NCBI GenBank assembly: GCA_012934845.2
Contig: WNNJ02002367.1
Coordinates: 1-64,000 of the forward strand
From: Pomphorhynchus laevis
Lineage: Eukaryota; Acanthocephala; Palaeacanthocephala; Echinorhynchida; Pomphorhynchidae
Direction of reading: 5' to 3'
DNA length: 64,000 bases
Of the stretch, positions 12,780-24,600 are shown piece by piece. The stretch's first letter is position 1; each line of letters opens with the position of its first letter. A program made the translations under genes and the position numbers. The notes under the pieces are model-generated. The model saw nothing but the letters and a program-made list of their open reading frames with translations. It was not told where the DNA came from and made no database searches.

Positions 12780-14560
12780 ACACTGTCGTAATAATTCAAT
12801 ATATATGATTTATATAGCACAGATCTCATTAATATATTACCTGTATGCGTTAGTTAATCTTTCAGCCCTTCTTTAGAACATCAAAGAAGTCAAAATCAAA
12901 GATGTTTCTTCTACGTTGTGGTTTCAACATAAAAATTACATCACTATCAACTTTTTATCTTTTTGTTTAGCGACGTGTATAATTTGAATTTTTGTTTCAT
13001 TGTTTTCCAATTATATAAACATTTTGTTTACTAAGGGAACTAGAGTTGTCTTACATTTGGCAAGATATTCCCTGTTACAATGCATCATTGTTTGTGTAAT
13101 TTTCAAATAAATTGTGTCCTTTATTTTATTTAATGTTAAAAAATCTTAATATTTTTATTTGTATATTAAAAAATCAAAGAAAACTTATCTGATTTAATCT
13201 TAATTTCAGGTTTTTAACTTTATTACCCCTGAAATTTTCTTAATCTTATAATGGCCGAATGTTGATTATCATGAATTAATAATAGAATCAGGAAATTAAA
13301 AATGGTGAATAAATTTAATGCAGAAGAAATAGTTGACTTTACCAGTTAATTTATGTATTTGACATGTTATTTGTTTAATTTGAATAATAAAATGTTAATT
13401 ATTAACACAGATAAGTTAACTAAGTTTACATATTTTGTTTGCGCTGAGAACGCGGCCGTACCATTGTAGTAGCCTTTTGTGAAGTACATCGAGACAGCAT
13501 TTCATAATGTTGATGTGACGGTTTTGTGTTACGACTGACTTGTCACGAAGTTAATCGTCAACCCTCATCCTTTATCAGCACGGCCTTGGAAACCGCCATG
13601 GCGGAGTTGTTTAATTTGGATGTCTAATTTGTATAATTAAATGCTAATTATTAAAACAGATAAGTTAACTAAGTCTACGTATTTTGCACTATATTTAAGT
13701 AACGTCAAACTGTCATGCACAATAGGTAGTGGCTTACTTTTAGTGAAAATGATGAAAATATAAACAAGCTTAGGTATAGACGATTCAAAATAGTGGATTC
13801 AAGATATTGTCAAAACTAAAACAAATTTGCCTACTTTAAATATTAAAACATTTATTCAAAAGAATTTTTTACTGAAATGTAAATCACCGAGATAAAATGT
13901 CAGTACTGGAATCCGCTGCATATGAAAATAATAAAGTGTATTTTGAATATTTTAAAATACTTTTATGATCCCATTGAACAGAAAATTGATTATATTATCA
14001 AAACTGCAATCTGATATTTTTCGAAAACTTGCATTTTGAATTAATCTATAGGCCAATGTAAAACAAAATAAAGTTGTAGATCACATATGCCCGTATCCTA
14101 TGTACAGAAATCATGGAATTGGGAGTTATAAATGTTGAAAAAAAGCAGACGATGTATTTTTATATTTATTTATCCGATTTTTATATTTATACTTTTAACG
14201 CCACTAAAATAACTTTCGTAATTCTCATTGTTTGTCTAACAGAGAACATGCGAATTATACTTTCGACAGAAAGTTTAATAACAAAGTTTTTTATACTAAC
14301 TCTTTGAGAATTTTATAACGAAAAAATTATATAATAATAAAAATATTATATTCATAAATATTATGGAAAATTACATCAAAAAATTTCTAAATTTGGATAA
14401 CTATAATAAAATAGTAGTAAAAATAAAATAATTTATTAAAAAATTAAACAATAAATAGTTGAAAATAATTTAATAATTTTTATATAAGATTTTAAAAATT
14501 TATATCAAGTTAAAATAAAAAATTGAAATTAAAAAAAGTTAAAGTTTATGAATTAACTAA
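12780..14560. other. Intergenic, 3' of Wnt5
   Basis: Contains two heads of the dispersed ACAGATAAGTTAACTAAGT family (13407 and 13655) bracketing a GC-richer island (13440-13620) that I cannot identify. No gene was recognised; the frame at 14113-14307 is an AT-biased chance frame. Confidence 0.5.
13106..13111 (+). terminator. Candidate poly(A) signal of Wnt5
   Basis: AATAAA about 330 bp after the stop codon, followed by a T-rich stretch (GTGTCCTTTATTTTATTT). In such AT-rich DNA the hexamer occurs often by chance. Confidence 0.35.
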
Positions 14561-14564
14561 TAAA

Positions 14565-14830
14565 TAACAGACGATGTGTAAGAATAAGGATTTGAGGTAA
14601 CCAAGAGGAACTGCTATGTTATCAGATTTCGAAAACAAAATAAACATTTTAAAATATAAGAGATTAATCTTATCAGCTTAAGATTAATATCAAATATAAG
14701 ATTAATCTTATATTAATCTTCAGTTCGTATTCCTCGACCCAACATAGCAGCGGGGTCAAATACAATGACGTATTTCTTTTAATGAAATTTGATTATATAG
14801 TATCTTATCCTAATACAAAGCATACTGTGT
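14565..14830 (+). repeat. Dispersed family B repeat (CATAGCAGCGGGG)
   Basis: Shares the ordered blocks GACGATGT, AAGAATAAGGATT, GGAACTGCTATG, ATCAG, CTCGACCC, AACATAGCAGCGGGG, ATGACGTATTTC and AGTATCTTA with copies at 25690-25850 (inverted), 26190-26345, 26870-27035, 45020-45345 and 55085-55160 (inverted). CTGCTATG and CATAGCAG form a hairpin stem. At 26.3, 27.0 and 45.3 kb it sits just beyond the C-terminal end of a Penelope-like RT, so it is probably that element's 3' end. Confidence 0.65.
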
Positions 14831-16200
14831 ATTATCCAAAAAATAAAATAATTAAATAATAAATAATTTGATAATAAATAATGTTAAATAATTTACTAAG
14901 TTTATATAATATTTTGCATAATTAACATAAGTTAAAATTTAAAATTAAAATTAAATTATATGACTTGACTAATAAATAATATACGATGTATTAGAATGAG
15001 GATTAGAGGTCATCAGGAGGATCCTTTAAAAGACGTATGGTTTTTTACATGTCAAAACAATCATGAACAATTTCAAGCTGTTAATGAAACTGAAAAGTGA
15101 TTTTAAATTTAACTTTAGATTTCCGTTCAGAAAAATAATTTCGGAACTAACGGAGTTTACTCTGTAATCAAAGTCTAATAATTATCAAAATCTCAATTAC
15201 GCTAGGTTTTCTTAACAATAAATTTTAGCTACAAGACCTTTTATCAATCTGAGTGATTTTCAAATGGGATTTTAAAGAACTGAAAAAGTCTTAAAATGCC
15301 AGTGAAATCTATGACATTGTTGATTCGTAAATATTTAAAAAGTTACATTTTCACAACATTCGAGAATTTTTAATTTTAACTGTAAAAAATATTCATCTTG
15401 TGAAATCAAGAATTGAAAGCTTTTTTGCATGTTGAGTTTTACATTGCAATGACGAGCAGTAAATGAGTGACAGCAGAAACTATAAATAAATGGCTATAAA
15501 TGTTAAAATATGATGGCAGTAAAAATCTTATTCCTTGATATTGATAAAGGTACATCAGAAAAGTTACTAAAGATCTAAATTATATTATTTTAATATTTCT
15601 AAAAACAAATTTAAAAGAAGATTCGAGTTTCTTCTGTAGAAACCACAGTTAAAATATTGCATTTTTGTATTTCTTTATGAAAAAAATTATACAAAAATTT
15701 TTTATTTAAATATAAAATCATGAAAAGCTCTAACCGGTACATTTAAAACTTAGTTTAAAAGTTTAAAAATAAAGATTACTTTCGTGTAAATTTAATTTTA
15801 AACACGAGAAAATCCTTCATATTAATATCAAACGAACTAGTCCTTTCCATATTAAAATATTATATCAAAATAAATTTGTGTATTAATTATTGCAAAAACA
15901 AATATTTTACTATTAGATAAAATTTTTGGGCCGATGTGTATTATTCTCTTGTTTACTAATCAATAAACTAAATAAACTGAAATTAAAAAATTATAAAATA
16001 GAAAATTAGAAAATTTGTGAAATAAAAATTTATTTATTAATTTAATTAAAAAAATTAAAAAAATTGACGACATTTTAAAATTAAAGAATTGATAAATTAT
16101 CCAAATGTGTTTAACTTTTAATTTTTACTGCTTAGACTAAACGGAATATTTATTTAATCATTATTTATTTAATATTTATATAAATGACATTTTATCTCTA
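14831..16200. other. AT-rich intergenic, partial repeats only
   Basis: A second partial family B block (GACTAATAAATAATATACGATG.. GTCATCAGGAGG) is at 14970-15025. Otherwise nothing recognised. Confidence 0.45.
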
Positions 16201-16262
16201 TCGCCCCCTGAATCGTCAAACAGGCCCAAAGGTGGCGCTACGGACCACTTTGAGAAACACTG
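16201..16262 (-). mobile_element. hAT-like transposon end
   Basis: Read on the minus strand from 16262 the sequence starts CAGTGTTTCTCAAAGTGGTC and continues with GTAGCGCCACC, the typical terminal sequence of hAT-family elements and their MITEs. The opposite end was not found nearby, so this is a solo terminus. The element name is from memory of the family pattern. Confidence 0.5.
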
Positions 16263-16264
16263 TT

Positions 16265-17085
16265 GTAGATATTTCACAATGACCTTGCAAGCTGCATTAA
16301 GCATTGCAAGTTAATAAATTGCCAGATGACTTTTGTTATCACCATATTCTCAGAATAAATCAGAAAATTGATTCCTTCATTTAAAATTATTCTAATTCAA
16401 ACAGGAGAGTCAGTATTTTTATTTACTCGTGTAAAAGTATTTTAGTTTAAAATAAAGATTTAATAATAAAATTAGGTAAGGATTAGTCTGTAATCTAAAG
16501 CAGAAGTGGTTAGAACAAATAGCATTTCGGCCTCTTTGGAAATGTATTTAATTCAACGTGGTATATTTAAAATTTTAAATTTCTATCTTAGATTATAAAT
16601 ATTTTTTTCAGTGATAAATAACTGTGTTATATTTTATAAAATAATTATCATGCAGTTACAGCAGACACAACTAAACCAAAAAGCAAAATTTTACTTGAAA
16701 CATGAACTTTGCTCTGCTATTAATAATCAAGTGACGGTTTCTAGGTATGTTCACTGCGGGCACATATGAGTGAAATGTAGAACCCGTTTATATAAACTGT
16801 CGCAACTTTTATATATGTACTCCTGTGACGGTACCAACGAGAGTGCAAAATTTGAAAATAAAAACATTATATGAAATTTTAAAATGAATTTTATTTATGA
16901 AAACGTTATAAACATTATACACAATAAATAACGTTTTCATAAAATTTGCATTTGTTTTCATAAAATTTGCTTTTTCAGAAACAAAAGCAAATTTTATGAA
17001 CACGTTTTACTCGTCAATTATATATATAAAATTGATATATATAATATATATAATATATATTATATATATCAATATATATTATTAC
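16265..17085. other. AT-rich intergenic
   Basis: Short inverted repeats (AAAACGTTATAAAC / GTTTTCATAAAATTTG near 16885-17000) and a TA-rich tract at 17020-17095. No gene recognised. Confidence 0.45.
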
Positions 17086-17725
17086 TATATATATAATCAA
17101 GAATTTTGCCAAAAAACCGGAGTGCGATTACAAGCAGATTCATACTTGGTTATCACTTCTAGACGATCTGATGGTAGCCGGCGGCACTCATTAGTATGGT
17201 GAACTACCATAAGTGGTTTCGGTTGCCTTGTGATATATTTAAAAGGCATCTTCGAGAATTCGCTGATGTGGTAGCATGGACATGGCCTTTTAAACAAACC
17301 ACGAGCATTCAGGATCATCCTAATTTATTCGGCAGGAAATTTTATGCTTTTTATCGAACTCCGGTTTTTGGCAAAATTTTTGATTATATATAATATTATA
17401 TATATTAATGATATAAATAATATTAGATATAATAATATAATAATATATTTTAATCAACAACAGCAATAATATTTCCTGCCGAATAAATTTGGATGATCCG
17501 GAAAGCACGTTGTCAGTTTAAAGAGGCTATGCCCATGCTACCACGTCAGCGAATTCTCGGAGATGCCTTTTAAATATATCACAAGGCAGCCGAAACGACT
17601 GATGGTAGTTCATCATACTGATGAGTGCTGCCGGTTACCATCAGATTGTCTAGGAGTGATAACGAAGTCTTCTCTGATTGTAATCGAACTCCGGTTTTTG
17701 GCAAAATTCTTGGTTATATATAAAT
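17086..17725. mobile_element. Pair of inverted MITE copies
   Basis: Copy A (about 17092-17392) is bounded by terminal inverted repeats AATTTTGCCAAAAAACCGGA and TCCGGTTTTTGGCAAAATTT beside TA-rich DNA. Copy B (about 17455-17725) is the same element inverted: CCTGCCGAATAAATTTGG, GAATTCTCGGAGATGCC, ATATCACAAGGCAGCCGAAA and GATTGTAATCGAACTCCGG each match the reverse complement of copy A. The first end of B is truncated. No coding capacity; TA-rich flanks suggest a Tc1/mariner-like mover, which is inference. Confidence 0.7.
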
Positions 17726-18254
17726 TGGTATTGTGAAAAATCGCTTGAAACTGTGGTCCAGGAGTCAAAGCTGGCTACGATTGATTTTTAATCCATATGT
17801 GCTGCTAAATAACTAGACTTCGATCATCAGCTCCATTAGTCTAATGTATCACTCCGAGACGCTCCTAACCACCCAGCAGTCATCGTCAGTCGAATGAAAT
17901 GGTTAGGATGCGCTTCGACTGCTTTTGTGATAACTGTATGTATAACTGTATATATAGGCGGTACCATCCACCGCAGTCAACAAATCAAAGAAAAGCTTTC
18001 TTTACGTTTCGTCGCTATGTATTCTTCAGAATAACATTGTATGTTATGATCAAAGAAATTTATATATATCCGTTTATGGATACTTCTAATATAATCCTTA
18101 AAATTTTCTAATTGTTTGTTCTAACAATTTCTAATTGTTTTTCAAGATTTTGACCACTTTTTAGTCTTCTTCGGGAATAAAATCTACAAAATATCAACGA
18201 AAACTACACAAGAAATACAACTATCAAGAACAAAATCTTGCTAAAATATTAAAC
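17726..18254. other. Unassigned stretch between MITEs and element tail
   Basis: Moderately GC-rich to about 17990, then AT-rich. The minus-strand reading keeps short open pieces next to the GIY-YIG-like tail below, but I recognise no motif. Confidence 0.35.
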
Positions 18255-18445
18255 TATTTTTTGCTAAATAAAGAGCGCCTCCTAATTCCGTATTTACTGA
18301 CATATCTGTCATTAACTGCACTATCCAATAAAGTTCATTTTGCTTTCTTTTAGCAGTATTTTGTATGTTACCTTCAATACCCGTTAGCGCTATTGAATGT
18401 GTTGGATGATTAATTATATGGGATGCAGCTTTATCTACATTAGAA
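18255..18445 (-). mobile_element. Tail of a GIY-YIG-type retroelement ORF
   Basis: About 60 open codons on the minus strand read DKAASHIINHPTHSIALTGI then KRKQNELYWIVQLMT. The H-x-I-x-L-x-GIE pattern followed by a basic ELYWI helix resembles the end of GIY-YIG modules attached to reverse transcriptases. No catalytic Tyr or Gly pair is visible in this fragment, so the call is tentative. Confidence 0.4.
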
Positions 18446-18534
18446 TGTTATATGATAAGACTGGTTAGTAAGGCGAGACCCATCGATCGAAAGAGCCTAG
18501 GTTCGAATTCTAAAATTCAACCACTTCATAGAAG

Positions 18535-18800
18535 GTCTATAAAAATCAGACGGAGTAGGATCAGATCTAGCCAGCAAACACTAACGCACCGCCTTCCGAC
18601 TGAACCACTCAAGGTCTCTCAAACATCTGAGGATCCAATAGAGGCGTACAATGGTTGGTAGTCTAGATATCATTAGCTCCAGAAAACTTAATCTTTGCTC
18701 TGGAGAGAGCAAAGATTAAGCACCGGAGACGCACCTGTGGATTCCCTCTTAACGACATATGTTAGGTCTGTTTCAGGGATCATCTAGCTATCTTCAGGAC
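18535..18800 (-). mobile_element. tRNA-derived SINE-like repeat, copy 2
   Basis: Matches the repeat at 838-1120 in order. On the minus strand it carries GAGTGGTTCAGTCGG, a close match to a tRNA A box, and an AATTCGAACC block further on that resembles a B box. It abuts the 3' end of a minus-strand LINE. Ends are approximate. Confidence 0.55.
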
Positions 18801-18829
18801 ACTCTTGCATCTATTCAAGTCTGATCTGG

Positions 18830-20690
18830 ACGATCATTTAACCGTAATAATAAATCCCATGTATCTTACTCGATGTGAGAAGACTGGGAGTGTTTGATTG
18901 TTCAAAATGAAGAAGAGAGAAACAGTTGCTTGTATCTTTAGCTCTTATAAGTAGCAGGGGTGACATGAAAACCGACCACTTGAGATTTTGGTGAATAGAG
19001 ATATGATTGGAAGAGGATAACTGATCTTTTAATTTTAAAAAGAAACGGCTGATGTCAGAGACTACATATTTGCACTTGAGTCCAGAATACATGGTTGTGG
19101 TATCATCAGCGTATACCACTAGATCACGATTAATAGGTTTAAGTAGAACAATGGAGGCAGCAAGATATAATATATATAATATATTATATTATATCTTATA
19201 TATAATATATATATCTTATATACAAGATATAAGATAGGTGAAAGTGGATAAGATTGGGGCACACCTGTAATAGGGTATAACTGACGTGCATCAGGATCAT
19301 CCTCGTAAAAAATCGCTTAGTGCACAGCAGTATCTCCACCTTCTTAACAATTCTGGCAGGCAACTAAGAGGAATCTGAGAGAAGAGATAACAAAATGAAT
19401 GGAGATGTGATTAATTACAGCAAAGTCAAGAAAAACAACTACAGCTGATGACTATTTTCCTGACAAAACTGATGCCCGTCACTGATCGCCGAATGGACTA
19501 AGCGATCTTTCACAATAGGTGAAAACCTGGTGAGATAAACTTCCGCCTACATAGATGATCGAGGATTCTACGTTTAAGTGCTTTATCGTAGATGGAAATG
19601 AGGAAGTTTTGAATAGAAATGGACCGCAGATCTTTAGGACAAAATACTGACTTTTACTTTGGTAAAAATTCTACGCTAAAATTGATGCCTGCAACGTCGA
19701 ATGGGCAGGCTAAAAATGGAGACCGCCTTTTTATGACTGTCTCTGGAGTATGTACCTAGAACTACAGTATTCTTTCGAGCAGGCTTGTATGAGATTAACA
19801 TATAGATTAGGAAGGTGTGTCACTCTTGCTAGGACCTTGAGGTTTGTTGAAGTGGGATTGAATATGCGGCCTTTATATGTAGTCGAAATAATCCCGGTAG
19901 CTTGAGCGGGTAAGTAGGAATTAAATCGGATCATACTCTCATTACCTACAACGGGGAAGAGTCGAATAAATGACTGGAAGAATGTCACCCTGATTTGATC
20001 AAAGTGGAATTTACTTCTCAGCAACGTATCTACCCCAGAGCAGCCAACGGAATAGGTCGTGCGAAGTGGACAGTTGTTGGTGCGACTGCTCAATAGATAC
20101 AAGCTTAAACAGCCACTTTTCTTGTAACAGTAGTAAGTCAAGGAGATAAATTGTTGCTGTGTACTGAATAAAGGGGACAGTGGTTTGTGAGAAGGATATA
20201 AGGTCCTGGCTCTGCGGAGTGCTGCATTAATCCAACGACAGTTTTACCATTAAAGTAACCAGGTAACATGTCATAACCGCTACCTAATATCCTAATATTC
20301 CATCCAGTAAGTTACAGTTTTGGAGAATCTCCGCTAGCCGAATATAGATTTGGCTATGCTGATGCGTTTACCGTTCTTTCAAAGTGTTATCGCCTAACAA
20401 GGCATGGCAGGCATGATTAATTTAGCAAGAGGGAGGATCTTAAGTGGATCTTATCTAAGGTTAGAAGACTTAAGACGAAGAGGAGTGAGGTGGGGTTATA
20501 TACTGAGTAAATAGGGGTGGATATGTGCTTTGCAGTAAATCGAGTTTATTTTCTGGGTGTATCGGATTGATCTAGTCTCCTAAAGGACAATAACATCTGC
20601 ATTTCGATCAGATAAGAGACTAAGTGCAGAAGCACCTTCGAAATTCCACTAAAAGATATGCAGTGAAAAAGGAGCTGAACTACTACCCAT
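18830..20690 (-). mobile_element. Degenerate LINE ORF2 (endonuclease plus reverse transcriptase)
   Basis: Minus-strand pieces in order: EN start near 20650-20540 (WNFEGASALSLLSDRNADVI, the N-terminal endonuclease motif of jockey/R1-like LINEs), an open piece 20141-19731 of unassigned sequence, the RT block ITGVPQSYPLSPIL near 19265 (canonical GVPQGSPLSP), and VVYADDTTTMYSG at 19119-19085 with the catalytic YADD. A TA repeat of about 90 bp (19165-19235) lies between the last two. Several in-frame stops and frame changes show it is dead. Confidence 0.75.
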
Positions 20691-20881
20691 TGGGTTGATA
20701 AGCAGGGTCAGAGAACGGATTAATTATTTGGGTTCAGAACTTAAAGGTTGCCCTTTTCAGACTCATACGCAACAGAGGAACAAATGACCGTCTCATAACT
20801 GGTGAGTAAATTATCATTATGTCCTTTATCGTTGCTGGACCCAGCGAGTGTATCTTTATTTCCCTTAGAAAACATGGACTT

Positions 20882-21399
20882 CTATTTCCATCGCTTATCC
20901 TTCTTTTGAAGACGTATCGTAATTAAAGCTGCCGATGCGACCCGTTTGTTCGATGTATTTGGGAAGGACTCTAAAATAGGAAGAGTACTATTAAAGTTTC
21001 TAAGCAGATTAATTAACATGCATGACAATTGGACCATGCTTTCCTCCTGCTTCAAATCCATAATTCTAATTATCTCATCTATCGTGATAAGTGGATGATT
21101 ATTGTGATTAGCAGCTTTGATAAATGTAGTCAGAAAGTCGTTAGCCGGCGGTAGTATGTCTTTTTCGATAACATTTAAACGCCTCGCATTTCTTTGACCA
21201 GCCCGAGTGACCCTTTCCACAATTGAGATAGGAAGTTGACCCTGGACATTGGTTATCCATGTAATCGTTTGAGGAAGGTTATTTTTATTTCCAGGCGTTA
21301 AAAAAGCCGAGCCATAGTTTCCACATACCGAGCAACAAACAGTTATAAAGTTTCCGTTGAAAAATGGGTCAGCAAACAATCGAACAAAAGTAACAAAAA
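20882..21399 (-). CDS. Unrecognised 166-codon open frame
   Basis: Open from a stop at about 21405 to a TAG at 20882; there is no ATG near the start, the first likely initiator being a TTG at 21379. The product has a Cys pair (TVCCSVCGNYG), a basic stretch (RAGQRNARRLN) and helical leucine-rich segments, but no motif I recognise. It lies just beyond the alpha-catenin stop on the same strand and about 200 bp upstream of the minus-strand LINE ORF2, the position of a LINE ORF1. Against that, it is unbroken while ORF2 is badly decayed. It could also be an exon of another gene. Confidence 0.35.
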
Positions 21400-21405
21400 T
21401 TTATT
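21400..21405 (-). terminator. Candidate poly(A) signal of alpha-catenin
   Basis: AATAAA on the minus strand about 100 bp beyond the alpha-catenin stop codon. It is the nearest hexamer downstream. Confidence 0.4.
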
Positions 21406-21506
21406 TTGCAATAACATTGAATCGTAAATTAATTTGCTAATTGAATAAGACAAACATTCTCATTTAATTAAAGTAAATCGATAAATAATGAATTGAATTT
21501 TCCTAG

Positions 21507-21647
21507 TTAATCGCTTCTCACTTTAACAGAAATATCTTGATCAACTATAAACAGCGGTTTCTTCTCTGGCGGTTTCATATGCCACTGGACAGTAGAGGCT
21601 GCGCCGTTCAAATTCGTACCATTTACTTTCGAAGATATTGATTGCGC
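21507..21647 (-). CDS. Alpha-catenin exon 18 (C-terminus)
   Basis: 46 codons and TAA at 21509-21507. AASTVQWHMKPPEKKPLFIV matches LPAVSWKMKAPEKKPLVKR; the vertebrate tail beyond this is replaced by DQDISVKVRSD. Acceptor AATTCAG|GCG. Confidence 0.92.
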   Translation of the reverse strand, partial: AQSISSKVNGTNLNGAASTVQWHMKPPEKKPLFIVDQDISVKVRSD

Positions 21648-24600
21648 CTGAATTAAGAGACACCAAATAATAACATATTACATCAGTATCTATGAAAGAT
21701 AAAACAATAAATAAAAATAAGTAGAAAATCCGAGATAAAATAATATTTCCTTGCAGAAATGATGAAAAAAATATTGATGATCAAAAGTGATTTCGTGGTA
21801 TAATAAATTTTATGTTAGAATCGTTTGTTAGCCCCTTGCGCTTGTAATGTTTTTAGCCCAAACAGTTAGCCCCTTGATTTGTAATGTAAAAAGCTGTTTT
21901 CGACTTGTGATTTAAAAAATGCAAATAACACATGGCATCTTAACCCTTTCAAGAAAAAGACCTTGCGCTTAGATATAAAATATTATGACGAAAAATATTA
22001 GTGTCCATGTGATGAGGTATCCTCCATTAAGTACATTCAAAACGCCAATAAAATATAATTTGAATTTGCTATCCCGTATAGGAAAGTACTCTATTTAGGA
22101 AACAACGAAAACTTGGAAACATAATTTTCTTATAAAAGAAATTATGACAATTTATAGCGACAATGAATTACCTGAGACTAAATTAAAATAAACTAAACTT
22201 TAATCACTAATAAATTATAATAAATGATAGATATTTATTATAATATTATTATAATAATTAATATTTATTTATAAGGATATAAATAAAATAAATAAATATT
22301 TTTTATTTATTCTGTCAGGTAGCCATAGGATGTCGTTAGCAATATATTTACAAAAAGATATTCACGATATCTTATTGTATACACGATAATCGCCTTTCCG
22401 AGTAGTAATGCTTACGACAGTTTATTTTTGGGATATGGTTAAGAGGAGATTCAGAGAAAGTTATCTTACTTGAATTTGTTATTCACGTATAGGAAAGTAT
22501 AAGACTGTATATTTAGAAAACACAACGAAAACTTGAAAACATAATTTTCTTATAAACGAAATTATGACAATTTAGAGCGACAATGAATTACCCTAAACTA
22601 AAGTAAAATAAACTAAAGCTATACTCATACTATCTAATACTATAATGAGCATATCATACTCATTATGTTTGATTAAACATAATGAGTATGTCATGATGAG
22701 TATATGTACGTCATAATGAGTATATTAATATTTGATCCAAATATTAATAAAACGATTTGGATCATCTAATATCATCCCCGGGGAATAAAAAAATGAATAG
22801 CGGGAGCTATGTTCACTCCTTTTCGTTGTTCCTATAAATTTGCAAAACTGAGAAGAAATTGATATCTTCTATTGCTTAAAGTTATTAATTAAATAAATAA
22901 AATAAATTTAAATTAAGTGAAAACAGAATAATTGATCAATTGAAAAAATAACAGTTTCTGTAAATGATTCGTTTTTAAATATCAAATATTGATAATTAAT
23001 ATTTTTATATTTTGTATAATAGGGATTTCTTAACAAAAGATTCGGATAAAGATCCTCAAACAGTTGAATGAGGGCTTCGCGAGATATTAAATGCCCTATA
23101 AAATTACGAAATCTTACATCTTTAGACTTATTTCTATATTTGGTTGATGCAATATACGATGCCTAAATAACAGTAAAATAAACAAAATAAAATGAAAAGA
23201 TAAGTAGAATACCTTCACTACTACAATAACGGCGTTCATCAAGTTCTTTGCTGAAGTAATCAGAGATATGGCACTATCTAACTAAACGAACAAATGGAAT
23301 ACGAGCTACAATTTCACACACAGAAAGCACATACACCTGACACTATAAGTTCACCACTGATATTCTGAACATCAGCCTTTACTCGGCTTGTAATGTTAAG
23401 CTGATGTGTGAACAGAGAAATTCGATCTAAATACGCTAGCAGATCCTGCTTTGATTGTGACTCAACACACTTTAATAGCAAATATTTTATTATTAAACGA
23501 ACAGACTTTATAGACCTCAAGAGCAATGTTCCTTGCAATTTTATCGAGTCTCGCTCCGTAATCCGAAATCTTTTTAGCTGCGTTGATCACATCCATTGTA
23601 CCACGCAATGGTCCTTCACCTCTGGAAGTAAAAGGAAAAAATAACTCGTTTATAAATTCGTTTATATCAGATCGTATTTAATGACTGTTGTAAATATATA
23701 ATAAAGGGTTTATCTTACCAACCATTTACTTTTGATTTATATCTAAAGAGGTTAATCACATTCCACTTTAAATGGTAATCGTTAGTCTGTAGAATTTGTT
23801 GATTATAAAAATGAATTAAATTAATAAAATTATAGTTTATAACAAAATGATGTACTATCTAAGCGGTTTTAAGAAGGGCTCTCGTGTTAATCCTTGTGTG
23901 CTATTGATAATAATCCTTGTGAATAAATATTTCAAGTTATTGTAAACTAAAAAATCAATAAGATATTACTCTTTTTTAATTAGATTGGATATCCTATTGT
24001 AAATTTTTACAATTGCTTCTAATTAACTTTAAATCAAGAAAACCTCGTATATACAAAAGCATAATGCTTTTCCCTAAAATCTAAGTTAGATTTTTTTCCA
24101 TAAAATCTAATTTTAAATAACTTCGTTGTTTTATTCGTTTTGACCATGAACCGTAATATATCCTATTTGAAAATGAAATATTATGTATATACTCAATAAA
24201 CTTTCTTCGTGATCAAGATTTCCATTTCCTTACTTCTTACTGATTAAAAATTATTAAATATTCTTTAAAAAATATTTTTTGTAGTATTTACGTTTTTTAT
24301 TTAGTAATATTAAATTATTTAGCAATTGGAATATTTGTGTTGGTCAATACTCTTAGATAATCCTTGCCCTGATTGACTTATATAAACCTTATCACAACCT
24401 TCGAGTTGTTTAAAATCAATAATTGAGAGACAAGTAATATGGTTTCTTGAAAGCAAATGCAAGCAGTATTTATCTAATGTAATTTATAGTTTTATAAATT
24501 ACATTATAAATATATCTTCGTGATCATTTAATTACCAACATGATTAATGTTGGTAATTATGTGTTGGTACTCATGATTAATGTTGGTACTTTATGTGTTC

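Noticed and set aside
12589-12876. Overlapping plus-strand frame in Wnt5 exon 4
   Set aside because: Shadow frame of the conserved Wnt C-terminus.
18440-18530. Plus-strand GGTTCGAATTC as the B box of a tRNA gene
   Set aside because: No cloverleaf can be folded around it; it belongs to the SINE-like repeat.
23408-23644. Plus-strand 78-codon frame
   Set aside because: Antisense of alpha-catenin exons 14 and 15.
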